DNA of 17,349 nt from NCBI GenBank assembly GCA_029939445.1, contig JAOZSY010000029.1:1-17349 (forward strand), in the 5' to 3' direction. Under the pieces are notes generated by a model, which was not told the DNA's origin, made no database searches, and saw nothing but the letters and a program-made list of their open reading frames with translations. Made by a program: the position numbers and the translations under genes. This document shows positions 1 through 7,447 of this stretch, piece by piece (the first letter of the stretch is position 1; each line of letters starts with the position of its first letter). This stretch comes from Bacteroidales bacterium. GTDB lineage: Bacteria; Bacteroidota; Bacteroidia; Bacteroidales; UBA1556.

Positions 1-68
1 TGGATGATATGTATAAAGTAAAAGAATTTCGTTCTATTTATATTCAACCCGATGTTGATCCGATGTAA
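1..68 (+). CDS. C-terminal end of an unrecognised protein (partial)
   Basis: An open frame enters from the left edge (first full codon at base 3) and ends at the TAA at 66-68. It gives 21 residues that end in YIQPDVDPM. The tail is polar with no recognisable motif, so no family can be named. The open frame is short, and only its composition and position right before a repeat and an intergenic region suggest it is a real gene end. The first unit of the 13-bp tandem repeat begins two bases after the stop codon. Confidence 0.5.
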   Translation, partial: DDMYKVKEFRSIYIQPDVDPM

Positions 69-69
69 A

Positions 70-128
70 GGATAAAGGAAAAGGATAAAGGAAAAGGATA
101 AAGGAGAAGGATAAAGAAAAAGGATAAA
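70..128. repeat. 13-bp tandem repeat, about 4.5 copies
   Basis: Units start at 70, 83, 96, 109 and 122. The first two are identical (GGATAAAGGAAAA). The third and fourth each differ by one base, and the fifth keeps only GGATAAA before diverging. The array begins two bases after the stop codon of the upstream gene and lies about 235 bases before lon. A further match, AAAAAGGATAAAT at 182-194, repeats bases 117-129 exactly and sits 65 bases (five periods) away, perhaps a remnant of a longer array. Units are purine-only on this strand except for one T each. Confidence 0.85.
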
Positions 129-252
129 TGAGTTTAGATGAATAGCTCTAATGTTACTTATGTGCCTTATGTGGTTTATTTAAAAAGGATAAATTAAATG
201 GCATAGCTATTGACTATATAAATACTGCTATATATAATAATATCACTAATTA

Positions 253-277
253 TTTGAAACATAGTTTCTTATATTTG
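253..277 (+). promoter_or_regulatory. Possible lon promoter
   Basis: TATATTTG at 270-277 matches the Bacteroidota -7 consensus TAnnTTTG. The nearest TTTG (253-256) is only 13 bases upstream, shorter than the usual spacing of about 17-20, so the -33 element is doubtful. The start codon is at 363, implying a leader of about 75-80 nt. Otherwise the 294 bases between the upstream stop and lon hold only the tandem repeat. Confidence 0.3.
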
Positions 278-362
278 GAGTAATTATATAGTGAAGTTAT
301 TAACTCTTGATTTGATGATTTAATGACTCTATTATGAATGTTTTATGACAAAATGACAATAT

Positions 363-2825
363 ATGAATTTTGATAATAATAATTTACTGCAACTAACAGA
401 TACTGTAGAATCTGAAACTGAATTTATTCCATTATTACCACAAGGAGAGGATTTTGCAATGGATGAAAAAGATATCCCTGAAGAATTGCCAATATTGCCA
501 CTGCGCAATACGGTTTTATTCCCTGGAGTTATGATTCCAATAACTGTTGGCCGCGAGAAATCTACTAAGCTTATCAATGATGTAAAGAATGGAAATAAGC
601 TTCTTGGAGTTGTTGCCCAAATTGATGGCTCTACAGAGGATCCTACATTTAAAGATTTATATAAGAATGGGGTAATGGCTTATGTTGTTAAGGTACTTGC
701 TATGCCCGATGATTCAACGACAGTAATACTGCAAGGAAGAAATAGAATTCATCTTGACCAAGAGATTCAAAGTGATCCTTATTTTAAAGCTAAGATTACA
801 CCATTGACCGTTGATAAGGTTGAAGATGAGAATAAAGATTTTGAGGCATTAATGGATTCTATTAAGGATCTTTCATTAAAAGCTATAAAGCTAAATCCTA
901 ATATTCCTGGTGATGCAGGTTTTGCCATTAAGAATATTGATAGTCCTAGGTTTCTTGTAAATTTTATTTCTAGTAACCTAAATAGTCCTTTGGAAGATAA
1001 GCAGAGTTTGCTTGAGGTTGATTCTCTTGAAGGTCGTGCTAATAGCTTATTGGCATTGCTAACAAAGGAAATACAGATGCTTGAGCTTAAGAATAAGATT
1101 CAGGAGAAGGTGAAAGTTGATATGGATAAGCAACAGCGCGACTATCTTCTAAATCAGCAAATGAAAACCATTCAAGATGAACTCGGTGGAGGTCCTCACG
1201 AACAGGATATCAGAGATTTAAAGAAAAAGGCTAACGGTAAAAAATGGGCAAAAAATGTTAGTGAACTTTTTAAGAAAGAACTTGACAAGCTTGGTCGTAT
1301 GCACCCTTCTGCTGCAGAATATTCTATTCAATATAATTACCTAGAAACATTGGTGGAACTACCATGGAATGAGTTTTCTAATGATAATTTCGATTTGAAA
1401 CTAGCCTCCAAAATACTTGATGAAGATCATTTTGGATTGGATAAGATAAAGGAGCGTATTCTTGAGTATTTAGCAGTTATAAAGCTAAAAAACGATATGA
1501 AATCTCCGATAATATGCCTTGTAGGCCCTCCCGGTGTTGGTAAAACCTCTTTGGGAAAATCTGTTGCACGATCATTAAATCGTGAGTATGTTCGTATGGC
1601 TCTTGGTGGTTTGCGCGATGAGTCTGAAATTAGGGGCCATCGTAAAACATATATTGGTGCTATGCCTGGGCGTATTATCCAAAGCCTGAAAAAAGCTAAG
1701 AAATCAAATCCGGTATTTGTACTTGACGAGATTGATAAAATAAATAGTAGTCAATTTAATGGCGATCCAGCTTCTGCTTTGTTAGAAGTACTTGATCCTG
1801 AGCAAAATTCTACATTCTACGATAATTATTTGGAAGTTGAATACGATCTTTCTAAAATAATGTTTATTGCCACGGCCAATTCCGTTTCTAGCATTCATCC
1901 TGCACTATTGGATAGAATGGAAATTGTGCATCTTAGTGGTTACTTAATCGAAGAAAAGATAGAAATTGCCAGGCGACACCTTATTCCTAAGCAGTATAAT
2001 GAACATGGTATCAAGAAATCTCAGCTTAGTTTTGATAAAAAAGTTCTTACCGAGCTTATTGATAAATATACTAGCGAATCAGGTGTTCGTTCTCTTGATA
2101 AAACCATTGCTAAGGTTATTAGAAATAGAGTTCGTAAGATTGTAATGGAAGAGGAATTTGAGGCTAAAATAAAAGTAGAAAATCTTTATGATATAATGGG
2201 TCCTGCTCGTTTTCAGAAGGATAAAGCTATTGATAATAAGCAAGCAGGTGTTGTTACTGGACTTGCTTGGACAAGTGTTGGTGGAGTAATATTATTTATA
2301 GAGGTTAGCCTTAGTAAGGGTAAAGGTGGTTTTTCTATGACTGGAAGTCTTGGCGATGTTATGAAAGAATCTGCAACTGTAGCATATAAATATCTTCGCG
2401 CTAATGCCGAATCTCTAAATATTCCACAGTTTGCTTTTGAGCAATATGATGTACATATACATATTCCAGAAGGAGCAATTCCTAAAGATGGCCCGTCGGC
2501 AGGTATAACATTCTTTACCGCTTTGGCGTCGGCTTATACGCAACGCAAAGTAAAGTCTAGGATTGCTATGACAGGTGAGCTAACTTTAAGATCTAAAGTA
2601 TTGCCAGTAGGAGGTATTAAAGAGAAAATCCTTGCTGCAAAGAGAGCTGGAATAAAAGAAATTATTCTTTCTTCAGAAAATGAAAAAGATATAAAAGAAA
2701 TAAGCGAGAAATATATTAAAGGTCTTAGCTTCCATTTTGTAGAAAATGCTATGGATGTGCTTGATATTGCATTATTGAACCAAAAAGTTGCGGGAGGTCT
2801 TGTATTAACTGATTCCAAGAAATAG
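363..2825 (+). CDS. lon: ATP-dependent Lon protease (La)
   Basis: Cytoplasmic AAA+ serine protease (S16) that unfolds and degrades damaged and short-lived regulatory proteins. The 820 residues show the full order: substrate-binding LON N-domain (about 41-245), coiled-coil linker (about 245-330), AAA+ module with Walker A GPPGVGKT (388-395) and Walker B VFVLDEID (451-458), and protease domain with the Ser712-Lys755 dyad. These lie in DGPSAG and GGIKEK; the 43-residue spacing equals that of E. coli Ser679-Lys722. The N-terminus carries about 40 extra residues, including FIPLLPQGED, relative to E. coli Lon. As I recall, that extension is usual in Bacteroidota, which supports the ATG at 363 over the one at 459. 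No clear Shine-Dalgarno sequence is seen. The gene appears monocistronic, with a strong terminator 34 bases after the stop. Nothing appears truncated or mutated. Confidence 0.97.
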   Translation: MNFDNNNLLQLTDTVESETEFIPLLPQGEDFAMDEKDIPEELPILPLRNTVLFPGVMIPITVGREKSTKLINDVKNGNKLLGVVAQIDGSTEDPTFKDLYKNGVMAYVVKVLAMPDDSTTVILQGRNRIHLDQEIQSDPYFKAKITPLTVDKVEDENKDFEALMDSIKDLSLKAIKLNPNIPGDAGFAIKNIDSPRFLVNFISSNLNSPLEDKQSLLEVDSLEGRANSLLALLTKEIQMLELKNKIQEKVKVDMDKQQRDYLLNQQMKTIQDELGGGPHEQDIRDLKKKANGKKWAKNVSELFKKELDKLGRMHPSAAEYSIQYNYLETLVELPWNEFSNDNFDLKLASKILDEDHFGLDKIKERILEYLAVIKLKNDMKSPIICLVGPPGVGKTSLGKSVARSLNREYVRMALGGLRDESEIRGHRKTYIGAMPGRIIQSLKKAKKSNPVFVLDEIDKINSSQFNGDPASALLEVLDPEQNSTFYDNYLEVEYDLSKIMFIATANSVSSIHPALLDRMEIVHLSGYLIEEKIEIARRHLIPKQYNEHGIKKSQLSFDKKVLTELIDKYTSESGVRSLDKTIAKVIRNRVRKIVMEEEFEAKIKVENLYDIMGPARFQKDKAIDNKQAGVVTGLAWTSVGGVILFIEVSLSKGKGGFSMTGSLGDVMKESATVAYKYLRANAESLNIPQFAFEQYDVHIHIPEGAIPKDGPSAGITFFTALASAYTQRKVKSRIAMTGELTLRSKVLPVGGIKEKILAAKRAGIKEIILSSENEKDIKEISEKYIKGLSFHFVENAMDVLDIALLNQKVAGGLVLTDSKK

Positions 2826-2858
2826 ACAGAGCTTATAGTCTTGTAGAATATTCTTATT

Positions 2859-2904
2859 GCTATTATTTTATTGAGTTCAGCTTAATAAAATAATAGCTTT
2901 TTTT
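2859..2904 (+). terminator. Intrinsic terminator of lon
   Basis: A perfect 14-bp stem (GCTATTATTTTATT at 2859-2872 with its complement at 2884-2897), an 11-nt loop and seven T (2898-2904). It begins 34 bases after the lon stop codon. Confidence 0.85.
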
Positions 2905-3257
2905 GGTCTTTGAAAACCGTAAATTGATTTATTGATATCAATGAATACTCTAATAATGTATTATTGTATCATTTTATTCTCAAAATACTTTGATTTGAAT
3001 AGTTATTAATTATTGTAATTCTTATATGTATTTTTAACAAACTTCAATAGTAATTGGGATTATATTTGTATATAAATGTATTATAAAAATTACTAAGTCT
3101 GATTAGTTTAAAACTTATTTTCATTCAAAAGCTTATTATTCATATATTTGCCTTGAACAAACACATGAATTAACATAAATCAGAGTAAAACAATGCTATG
3201 TTGCCCTAAGAGGTTAAACAACTGTTTTCTCTAAATCACCTTATTAATTATAAACAT
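2905..3257. other. Intergenic region between lon terminator and acyl-CoA synthetase
   Basis: A very AT-rich 353-base gap. It holds two candidate -7 boxes (TATATTTG at 3061-3068 and 3143-3150) and a leader of about 100 nt before the ATG at 3258. No convincing ORF, RNA fold or repeat was found. A 13-codon frame at 3193-3234 has no supporting features. Confidence 0.5.
3143..3150 (+). promoter_or_regulatory. Candidate -7 box for the acyl-CoA synthetase gene
   Basis: TATATTTG fits TAnnTTTG exactly. No clear TTTG lies at the expected -33 position. A second identical box at 3061-3068 is an alternative. Starting here would give a leader of about 95-100 nt. Confidence 0.4.
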
Positions 3258-5021
3258 ATGAAAATAGAAAGACTATTTGATTTTTTGGAGTATTATAAAA
3301 ATACTTATCCCCAAAAGCAAGACGCATTAGCAAGTAAGATTGATGGCGAATGGGTAAAGTATAGTATTACAGAGTATACGGATATTGTACGCGACTTGGC
3401 TTATGGCTTAATAAATTTGGGAGTTAAAAAAGGCGATAAAATTGCTAGTATATCGCCAAATGCCCCCGAGTGGAATTTTATTGATATGGCTGTTTCTTCT
3501 GTAGGAGCAATCCATGTACCAATATATCCAACAATTAGCTCAAGTGATTATGAGTATATCTTCAATCATGCCGAGGTTAGTATGGTATTTATTTCGGGTA
3601 AGGCTATGTATAATAAAATTGTAGATATATTGCCAAAAACTCCTACAGTAAGTAAAGTATATTCTTTTACCGACTGCAAACATGCTCCTAATTATAAGGA
3701 AGTAATTGAACTTGGACAAAAAGAACCTCAAGCCGAAAAACTTAAAATAATACAGGCAGGAATTGTTACTGATGAATTGGCTACAATTATTTATACTTCT
3801 GGAACAACAGGAACTATGAAAGGTGTTATGCTGTCTCATAATAATTTAATTTCTAATGCTTTGGCTACTTCTCCCGTCCCACAGCTTGGAGTTGAGCATA
3901 AGGCATTAAGCTTTCTGCCATTATGCCATGTATATGAGCGTATGCTTAATTATATGGAACAATATAATGGAATATCAATTTATTATGCCGAGAATATGGC
4001 TAAAATAATTGAGAATATTCAGGAGCTTAAAGTTGATATGATGAGTACTGTACCGCGCTTACTGGAGAAAGTATATGATAAAATTGTAGCAAAAGGTGAG
4101 GCCTTAGATGGGTTTAAGAGAAAAGTTTTTGATTGGGCATTAGAGCTAGGTTTTAATTATGATATTGAAGGGAATAACACAGCAATTTATAATATGAAAT
4201 TGGCAATTGCTGATAAACTTGTATTCTCTAAATGGCGCGAAGCTTTTGGTGGAAATATGAGCGTTATGGTATCTGGAGGTGCCGCATTGCAAACTCGTTT
4301 AGGAAGAATTTTCTGGGCGGCAGGTATTCCTGTGGTTGAAGGTTATGGACTAACAGAAACATCTCCTGTAATTAGTGTTAATACACTTCTTCCTGGAGAG
4401 CTTATGCTTGGTACTGTAGGTGTCTTATTGCCAGAGGTAGAAGTGAAAATTGCTGAAGATGGAGAGATTCTTTCTAAAGGGCCAAACTTAATGCTTGGTT
4501 ATTATAAGGAGAAAGCACTTACCGAAGAGGTGATTGTTGATGGCTGGTTCCATACTGGTGATTTGGGTGAGATTATCGATAATAAATTTATCAAAATTAC
4601 TGGTAGAAAGAAAGATAACTTTAAAACTTCGATGGGTAAATATGTTGCTCCTGGTCATATTGAAGAAACAATGAAGGAGTCTTCGTTTATTGATATGATT
4701 GTAGTTGTAGGGGAGAATCAGAAATTTGCTGCAGCATTAATTGTTCCAAACTTTGAACATATTAAAGATTGGTGTAGTAAAAATGGTAAAGAAGCTCTGT
4801 CAAATGAGCAAGCTATTGATGATGCCGATATAAAGAAGGCAATAAAAGAAGAAATAGCTATACTTAATACTAGATTTGGTAGCCATGAGCAAGTTAAGCA
4901 GTTTCGTTTAATTGCTGATGAATGGACTGTTGAGTCAGGCTTTGTTACTGCAAAAATGAGTATAAAACGATCAGTTGTAACTAAAGCGTATCAACATTTG
5001 GTTGATGATATTTTTAAATAG
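3258..5021 (+). CDS. Long-chain fatty acid--CoA ligase (AMP-forming)
   Basis: Activates free fatty acids to acyl-CoA through an acyl-adenylate. It is a cytoplasmic or membrane-associated enzyme that feeds beta-oxidation or lipid recycling. The 587-residue protein has the ANL superfamily motifs in order: P-loop YTSGTTGTMKG (179-189), YGLTE (363-367), the ATP-ribose aspartate in GWFHTGDLG (429-437), and the hinge GRKKDNFKTS (449-458). There is no signal peptide. The C-terminal A10 region reads VTAKMSIKR (563-571). In relatives I recall as TPTLKLKR, the adenylation lysine would fall at Ser568, with Lys566 and Lys570 on either side. The AMP-dependent ligase assignment is firm, and the long-chain preference is inferred from overall resemblance. 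The gene stands alone between terminators and converges on the dtd operon. Confidence 0.9.
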   Translation: MKIERLFDFLEYYKNTYPQKQDALASKIDGEWVKYSITEYTDIVRDLAYGLINLGVKKGDKIASISPNAPEWNFIDMAVSSVGAIHVPIYPTISSSDYEYIFNHAEVSMVFISGKAMYNKIVDILPKTPTVSKVYSFTDCKHAPNYKEVIELGQKEPQAEKLKIIQAGIVTDELATIIYTSGTTGTMKGVMLSHNNLISNALATSPVPQLGVEHKALSFLPLCHVYERMLNYMEQYNGISIYYAENMAKIIENIQELKVDMMSTVPRLLEKVYDKIVAKGEALDGFKRKVFDWALELGFNYDIEGNNTAIYNMKLAIADKLVFSKWREAFGGNMSVMVSGGAALQTRLGRIFWAAGIPVVEGYGLTETSPVISVNTLLPGELMLGTVGVLLPEVEVKIAEDGEILSKGPNLMLGYYKEKALTEEVIVDGWFHTGDLGEIIDNKFIKITGRKKDNFKTSMGKYVAPGHIEETMKESSFIDMIVVVGENQKFAAALIVPNFEHIKDWCSKNGKEALSNEQAIDDADIKKAIKEEIAILNTRFGSHEQVKQFRLIADEWTVESGFVTAKMSIKRSVVTKAYQHLVDDIFK

Positions 5022-5047
5022 GAATCTTAATAATTATATAGATAAAG

Positions 5048-5078
5048 GCTGTGGGTATTATACTCACAGCTTTTTTTT
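5048..5078 (+). terminator. Intrinsic terminator of the acyl-CoA synthetase gene
   Basis: A 10-bp stem (GCTGTGGGTA at 5048-5057 with TACTCACAGC at 5061-5070, one G-T pair), a 3-nt loop and eight T (5071-5078). It begins 26 bases after the stop. It sits between convergent genes, but the T run on the other strand is poor, so it mainly serves the plus strand. Confidence 0.85.
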
Positions 5079-5090
5079 GTGCTTATAATT

Positions 5091-5543
5091 TTACTCTTTA
5101 TTCTTAGTGTCAATCCAGATAGTAACAGGGCCATCGTTTGTGAGATTAACTTCCATATAAGCACCAAATTCACCTCCAATTACGTCATTAGAAATATCAT
5201 TAGCAAATTGCTTCATGAATTCATTATATAAAGGTTCAGAAATTTTTGGTGGAGCAGATTTAATATAGGAAGGGCGATTGCCTTTCTTTATTTTAGCATG
5301 TAGAGTAAACTGACTTATAATCATTGCATCACCATTAATATCAATAATGCTATTATTCATAACTCCATCTTCATCATCAAAAATTCGAAGTTTGCTAATC
5401 TTTGCACTTAGCCAAATAATGTCATCAGTAGTATCATCTTCTTCAATTCCCAATAGAATTAGTAACCCATTGTTGATACTTCTCTGCTCATTGTTATTAA
5501 TAATAACTGATGCTTGTTTTACTCTTTGTAAAAGTGCTCTCAT
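5091..5543 (-). CDS. dtd: D-aminoacyl-tRNA deacylase
   Basis: Hydrolyses D-aminoacyl-tRNA (and mischarged Gly-tRNA(Ala)), keeping D-amino acids out of translation. It is a cytoplasmic homodimer. The 150 residues are full length for the bacterial DTD1 family. Both signature motifs are present: SQFTL (77-81) and NDGPVT (136-141), the latter carrying the Gly-cis-Pro pair (138-139) that reaches across the dimer and rejects L-amino acids. GNRPSY (88-93) and GEFGAYM (124-130) are also typical. It is the last gene of a minus-strand unit. Its ATG lies two bases after the stop of the preceding editing-domain gene, which suggests translational coupling. No separate promoter or Shine-Dalgarno sequence is seen. 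Confidence 0.95.
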   Translation of the reverse strand: MRALLQRVKQASVIINNNEQRSINNGLLILLGIEEDDTTDDIIWLSAKISKLRIFDDEDGVMNNSIIDINGDAMIISQFTLHAKIKKGNRPSYIKSAPPKISEPLYNEFMKQFANDISNDVIGGEFGAYMEVNLTNDGPVTIWIDTKNKE

Positions 5544-5545
5544 AA

Positions 5546-5965
5546 TTAATGAAATTCTTGAAAAACCCTTGCCAATGAAAACCCTGGAGCCTGAACATCA
5601 AGGTCTAAGAAATACCCAAAAGGAGTTTGTTCTACTTCAAAATCAACGTTCTTTAAGCGCTTTTCAATTTTGTCAAATAACTCCTTGGTAAATTCTGGAG
5701 AGGCTTTACTTTCGCTCAAATGAGCAAAGGAATGTAGTACAACACTCTTTGTGTTATTCTTTCTAGAAATCCACTTTATGAAATTCAGAAGTTTCTTCTC
5801 AATAGATTTTTGTCTGTCAGCAGACTCGTCACCTTCTTCTACTTGTATGTATGCTACTTGGCTATTGCTGAATTCTTTGCCTTCGGTATGCTCTTGTACA
5901 TTATCTAAGGTTTTGATAGCAGGTTTATATGCAAATCTGTCGCAATAAATCATTAAGAGTTTCAT
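5546..5965 (-). CDS. Stand-alone archaeal-type threonyl-tRNA synthetase editing domain
   Basis: The 139 residues match the N-terminal editing domain of archaeal ThrRS (family tRNA-Thr_ED) along the whole length. Landmarks are the N-terminal MKLLMIYCDR strand, HSFAHLSESKA (78-88), QTPFGYFLDL (113-122) and PGFSLAR (127-133). In archaea this domain, which shares the DTD fold, removes Ser from Ser-tRNA(Thr). Here it is not fused to a synthetase, so it may act in trans or do something else. Aligned by eye to Pyrococcus ThrRS, His83 is kept (His82 here), but Tyr120 becomes Phe119, the catalytic Lys121 becomes Leu120 and Glu134 becomes Arg. The archaeal chemistry may therefore not apply. It lies 10 bases after the DUF4296 gene and 2 bases before dtd. 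Family call is confident; activity is open. Confidence 0.88.
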   Translation of the reverse strand: MKLLMIYCDRFAYKPAIKTLDNVQEHTEGKEFSNSQVAYIQVEEGDESADRQKSIEKKLLNFIKWISRKNNTKSVVLHSFAHLSESKASPEFTKELFDKIEKRLKNVDFEVEQTPFGYFLDLDVQAPGFSLARVFQEFH

Positions 5966-5975
5966 GTGTTTGATA

Positions 5976-6359
5976 TTATTTAATTTCTGGATTTCTAACT
6001 ATTTCTTTCATAATATTTAAACTATCAACAATGCTATTGTTTATTTCATTGAATAGTTCAGGCTCATTGGTATAGTATAATAAAGAGCTTTGAAATCTTT
6101 CTTGAGAAATATCGTACTTATTAAATACAAATTTATAGTAGTAATCAGTAATACTATCCATACCATTTCCACCATTTTTAGTAACTTCTTGCCTTATAAT
6201 CACTTCTACTAAGCGTACATCAAGCAGCATATTAGTAAATTGTTCTGTAGAAATTAAATCTGCAGGTGCTTCTATATTCGCAGGATCGTAATTAGTGCAG
6301 GAAAATAAGGTAGTAATTATGATGCTAATTACTATAGTAAGTTTAATAATGTTATTCAT
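5976..6359 (-). CDS. DUF4296 lipoprotein
   Basis: A small lipoprotein of 127 residues. It has a hydrophobic signal peptide ending in the lipobox LFSC, with Cys21 as the lipidation site, followed by a polar linker and a helical domain. The pattern of P-x-DLI near the start, then KYDIS...F..SLLYYTNEPELFNEI, fits the Bacteroidota-specific DUF4296 family, whose function is not known to me. I chose the ATG at 6359 over an in-frame TTG at 6368 because it gives a standard signal peptide. This start codon overlaps the stop of the upstream outer-membrane gene in ATGAATAA (8 bases shared), which implies coupled translation. It probably resides on the periplasmic face of an envelope membrane. Confidence 0.82.
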   Translation of the reverse strand: MNNIIKLTIVISIIITTLFSCTNYDPANIEAPADLISTEQFTNMLLDVRLVEVIIRQEVTKNGGNGMDSITDYYYKFVFNKYDISQERFQSSLLYYTNEPELFNEINNSIVDSLNIMKEIVRNPEIK

Positions 6360-7008
6360 TATAGTCAATTTTTCTTTTGTTAATGATATAGTATAATCTT
6401 AATGTTAGTATATTGTTGTACTGATCTCTAGACCATTTATCGCCTGATAAATTGCTGTATTCTCGGGTTCTTATTTTTGCAAAAGAGTATGCGTATCTAA
6501 AGTTTACGTTAAGTCCTTTGTAAACAGGAAACCTAATATCAAAAATACCATTTATATCATTTCTATTATAATGTCCGCTATACAAGCTAGCTTCTGTTTT
6601 CTCTCCCCATTCTATTTCTTTCATATCTACTAGTCGGCCCCAACTCATGCCTAAGCCCACAGTTAGAAATTCTTTATCGGTAAAGTGAACTAGAAACGGC
6701 ACCTCTGCATAACTTAACCTTAAATTATAGTATGGTAAGCCTTTAGTAGGGTCCGCCTCTCGAGGATATTTCTCATAAGAACCTTTCTGAGAATATGAAG
6801 CCTCAATACTTAATGCCCAACGTCTTTTTATGGGCATAATAGCTATAGCAGAGGCGTTAAAACCGAATTTCTTAAAACCATACATCTCATCTCCATCTAC
6901 TTGAGTAAGATTTGTGCCAATAGCAATAGCGCCTTGAAACGCCTGACCAATTGCCAAAGTGCCAATTAGCAACAAAACTATTAATATGCTTATTCTTTTT
7001 ATTTGCAT
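6352..7008 (-). CDS. Outer-membrane beta-barrel protein (PorT-like family)
   Basis: A 218-residue protein with a signal peptide (about 1-22, ending IGQA) and then alternating hydrophobic/polar strands rich in aromatic and Gly residues, as in small 8-10 strand barrels of the OMP_b-brl_2/PorT-like class. Examples are WALSIEASYSQKGSY, LTVGLGMSWGRL and LNVNFRYAYSF. No enzymatic motif is visible. It is the first gene of the unit that continues into the DUF4296 lipoprotein and the two tRNA-editing genes. A barrel/lipoprotein pair suggests an envelope role. Whether that is linked to tRNA proofreading or is simply shared transcription cannot be told here. No strong promoter was found just upstream; CAAACATA at 7275-7282 is a distant candidate. 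Confidence 0.75.
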   Translation of the reverse strand: MQIKRISILIVLLLIGTLAIGQAFQGAIAIGTNLTQVDGDEMYGFKKFGFNASAIAIMPIKRRWALSIEASYSQKGSYEKYPREADPTKGLPYYNLRLSYAEVPFLVHFTDKEFLTVGLGMSWGRLVDMKEIEWGEKTEASLYSGHYNRNDINGIFDIRFPVYKGLNVNFRYAYSFAKIRTREYSNLSGDKWSRDQYNNILTLRLYYIINKRKIDYNE

Positions 7009-7250
7009 TCTTATTTCTTAGTATTTATTATTTGCAAAAATGCGAATAATTATTGAGTATTTCTAGTTCATTTTTAAAAGAAATCCACCAATTAGCTGTT
7101 TTGATAATATGTTGTTGTCCTTGTAAAACAAATGCTAATGATAAACTAGTGCAATTGCATCTTAACCTAATGTTTAATGCATTAATGAATAGGTTCGAAC
7201 TGTATTAATAGGTTTTTAACGTAATATTATTAAATAACTTGTTCAGTTAT

Positions 7251-7291
7251 ACTAGTTTTTTTCTGATTACACGACAAACATAAAAACTAGT
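7251..7291. repeat. 10-bp inverted repeat
   Basis: ACTAGTTTTT (7251-7260) and its exact complement AAAAACTAGT (7282-7291) are separated by 21 bases. The right arm overlaps a possible minus-strand -7 box (CAAACATA, 7275-7282) by one base. It could be an operator or a hairpin; no T tract of terminator type follows on either strand. Confidence 0.5.
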
Positions 7292-7430
7292 TTGATATTA
7301 ACTATTTTAATAACACAAACTTATTTATTGCCTAAGTATTATAATATAAGCGAATATGTTTATTTGTAGTAGTATTTAATTTGTAAAAATATTTGTCTGA
7401 TTTATATGGTTTCTATATTAAATAATAATA

Positions 7431-7438
7431 TATCTTTG
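7431..7438 (+). promoter_or_regulatory. -7 promoter box of the riboswitch transcript
   Basis: TATCTTTG matches TAnnTTTG exactly. It ends 16 bases before the GGGG that opens the TPP aptamer, so transcription would start just ahead of the RNA element. A -33 TTTG is not evident. Confidence 0.6.
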
Positions 7439-7447
7439 CAGTGATTT

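Larger units (their letters stand above)
7009..7440. other. Divergent intergenic region before the TPP riboswitch
   Basis: A gene-free AT-rich stretch between the minus-strand envelope/tRNA-editing unit and the plus-strand thiamin receptor. It holds the perfect palindromes TGCAATTGCA (7150-7159) and TTAATGCATTAA (7174-7185), and three copies of ACTAGT (7145, 7251, 7286). It also holds a 10-bp inverted repeat (7251-7260/7282-7291) and a possible minus-strand -7 box (7275-7282, TATGTTTG when reversed). No ORF of substance was seen. Confidence 0.5.

Noticed and set aside
70..128. CRISPR array
   Set aside because: The units are 13 bp and contiguous, with no spacers.
3193..3234. 13-codon leader peptide before the acyl-CoA synthetase
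   Set aside because: There is no attenuator hairpin, no run of a regulatory codon and no start signal; short frames like this are expected by chance.
5347..5691. 114-codon plus-strand frame opposite dtd and the editing-domain gene
   Set aside because: It straddles two recognised genes on the other strand and shows no protein-like motif; a shadow.
6360..6368. TTG start for the DUF4296 lipoprotein
   Set aside because: The ATG at 6359 gives a normal lipoprotein signal and overlaps the upstream stop in ATGAATAA, typical of coupled genes.
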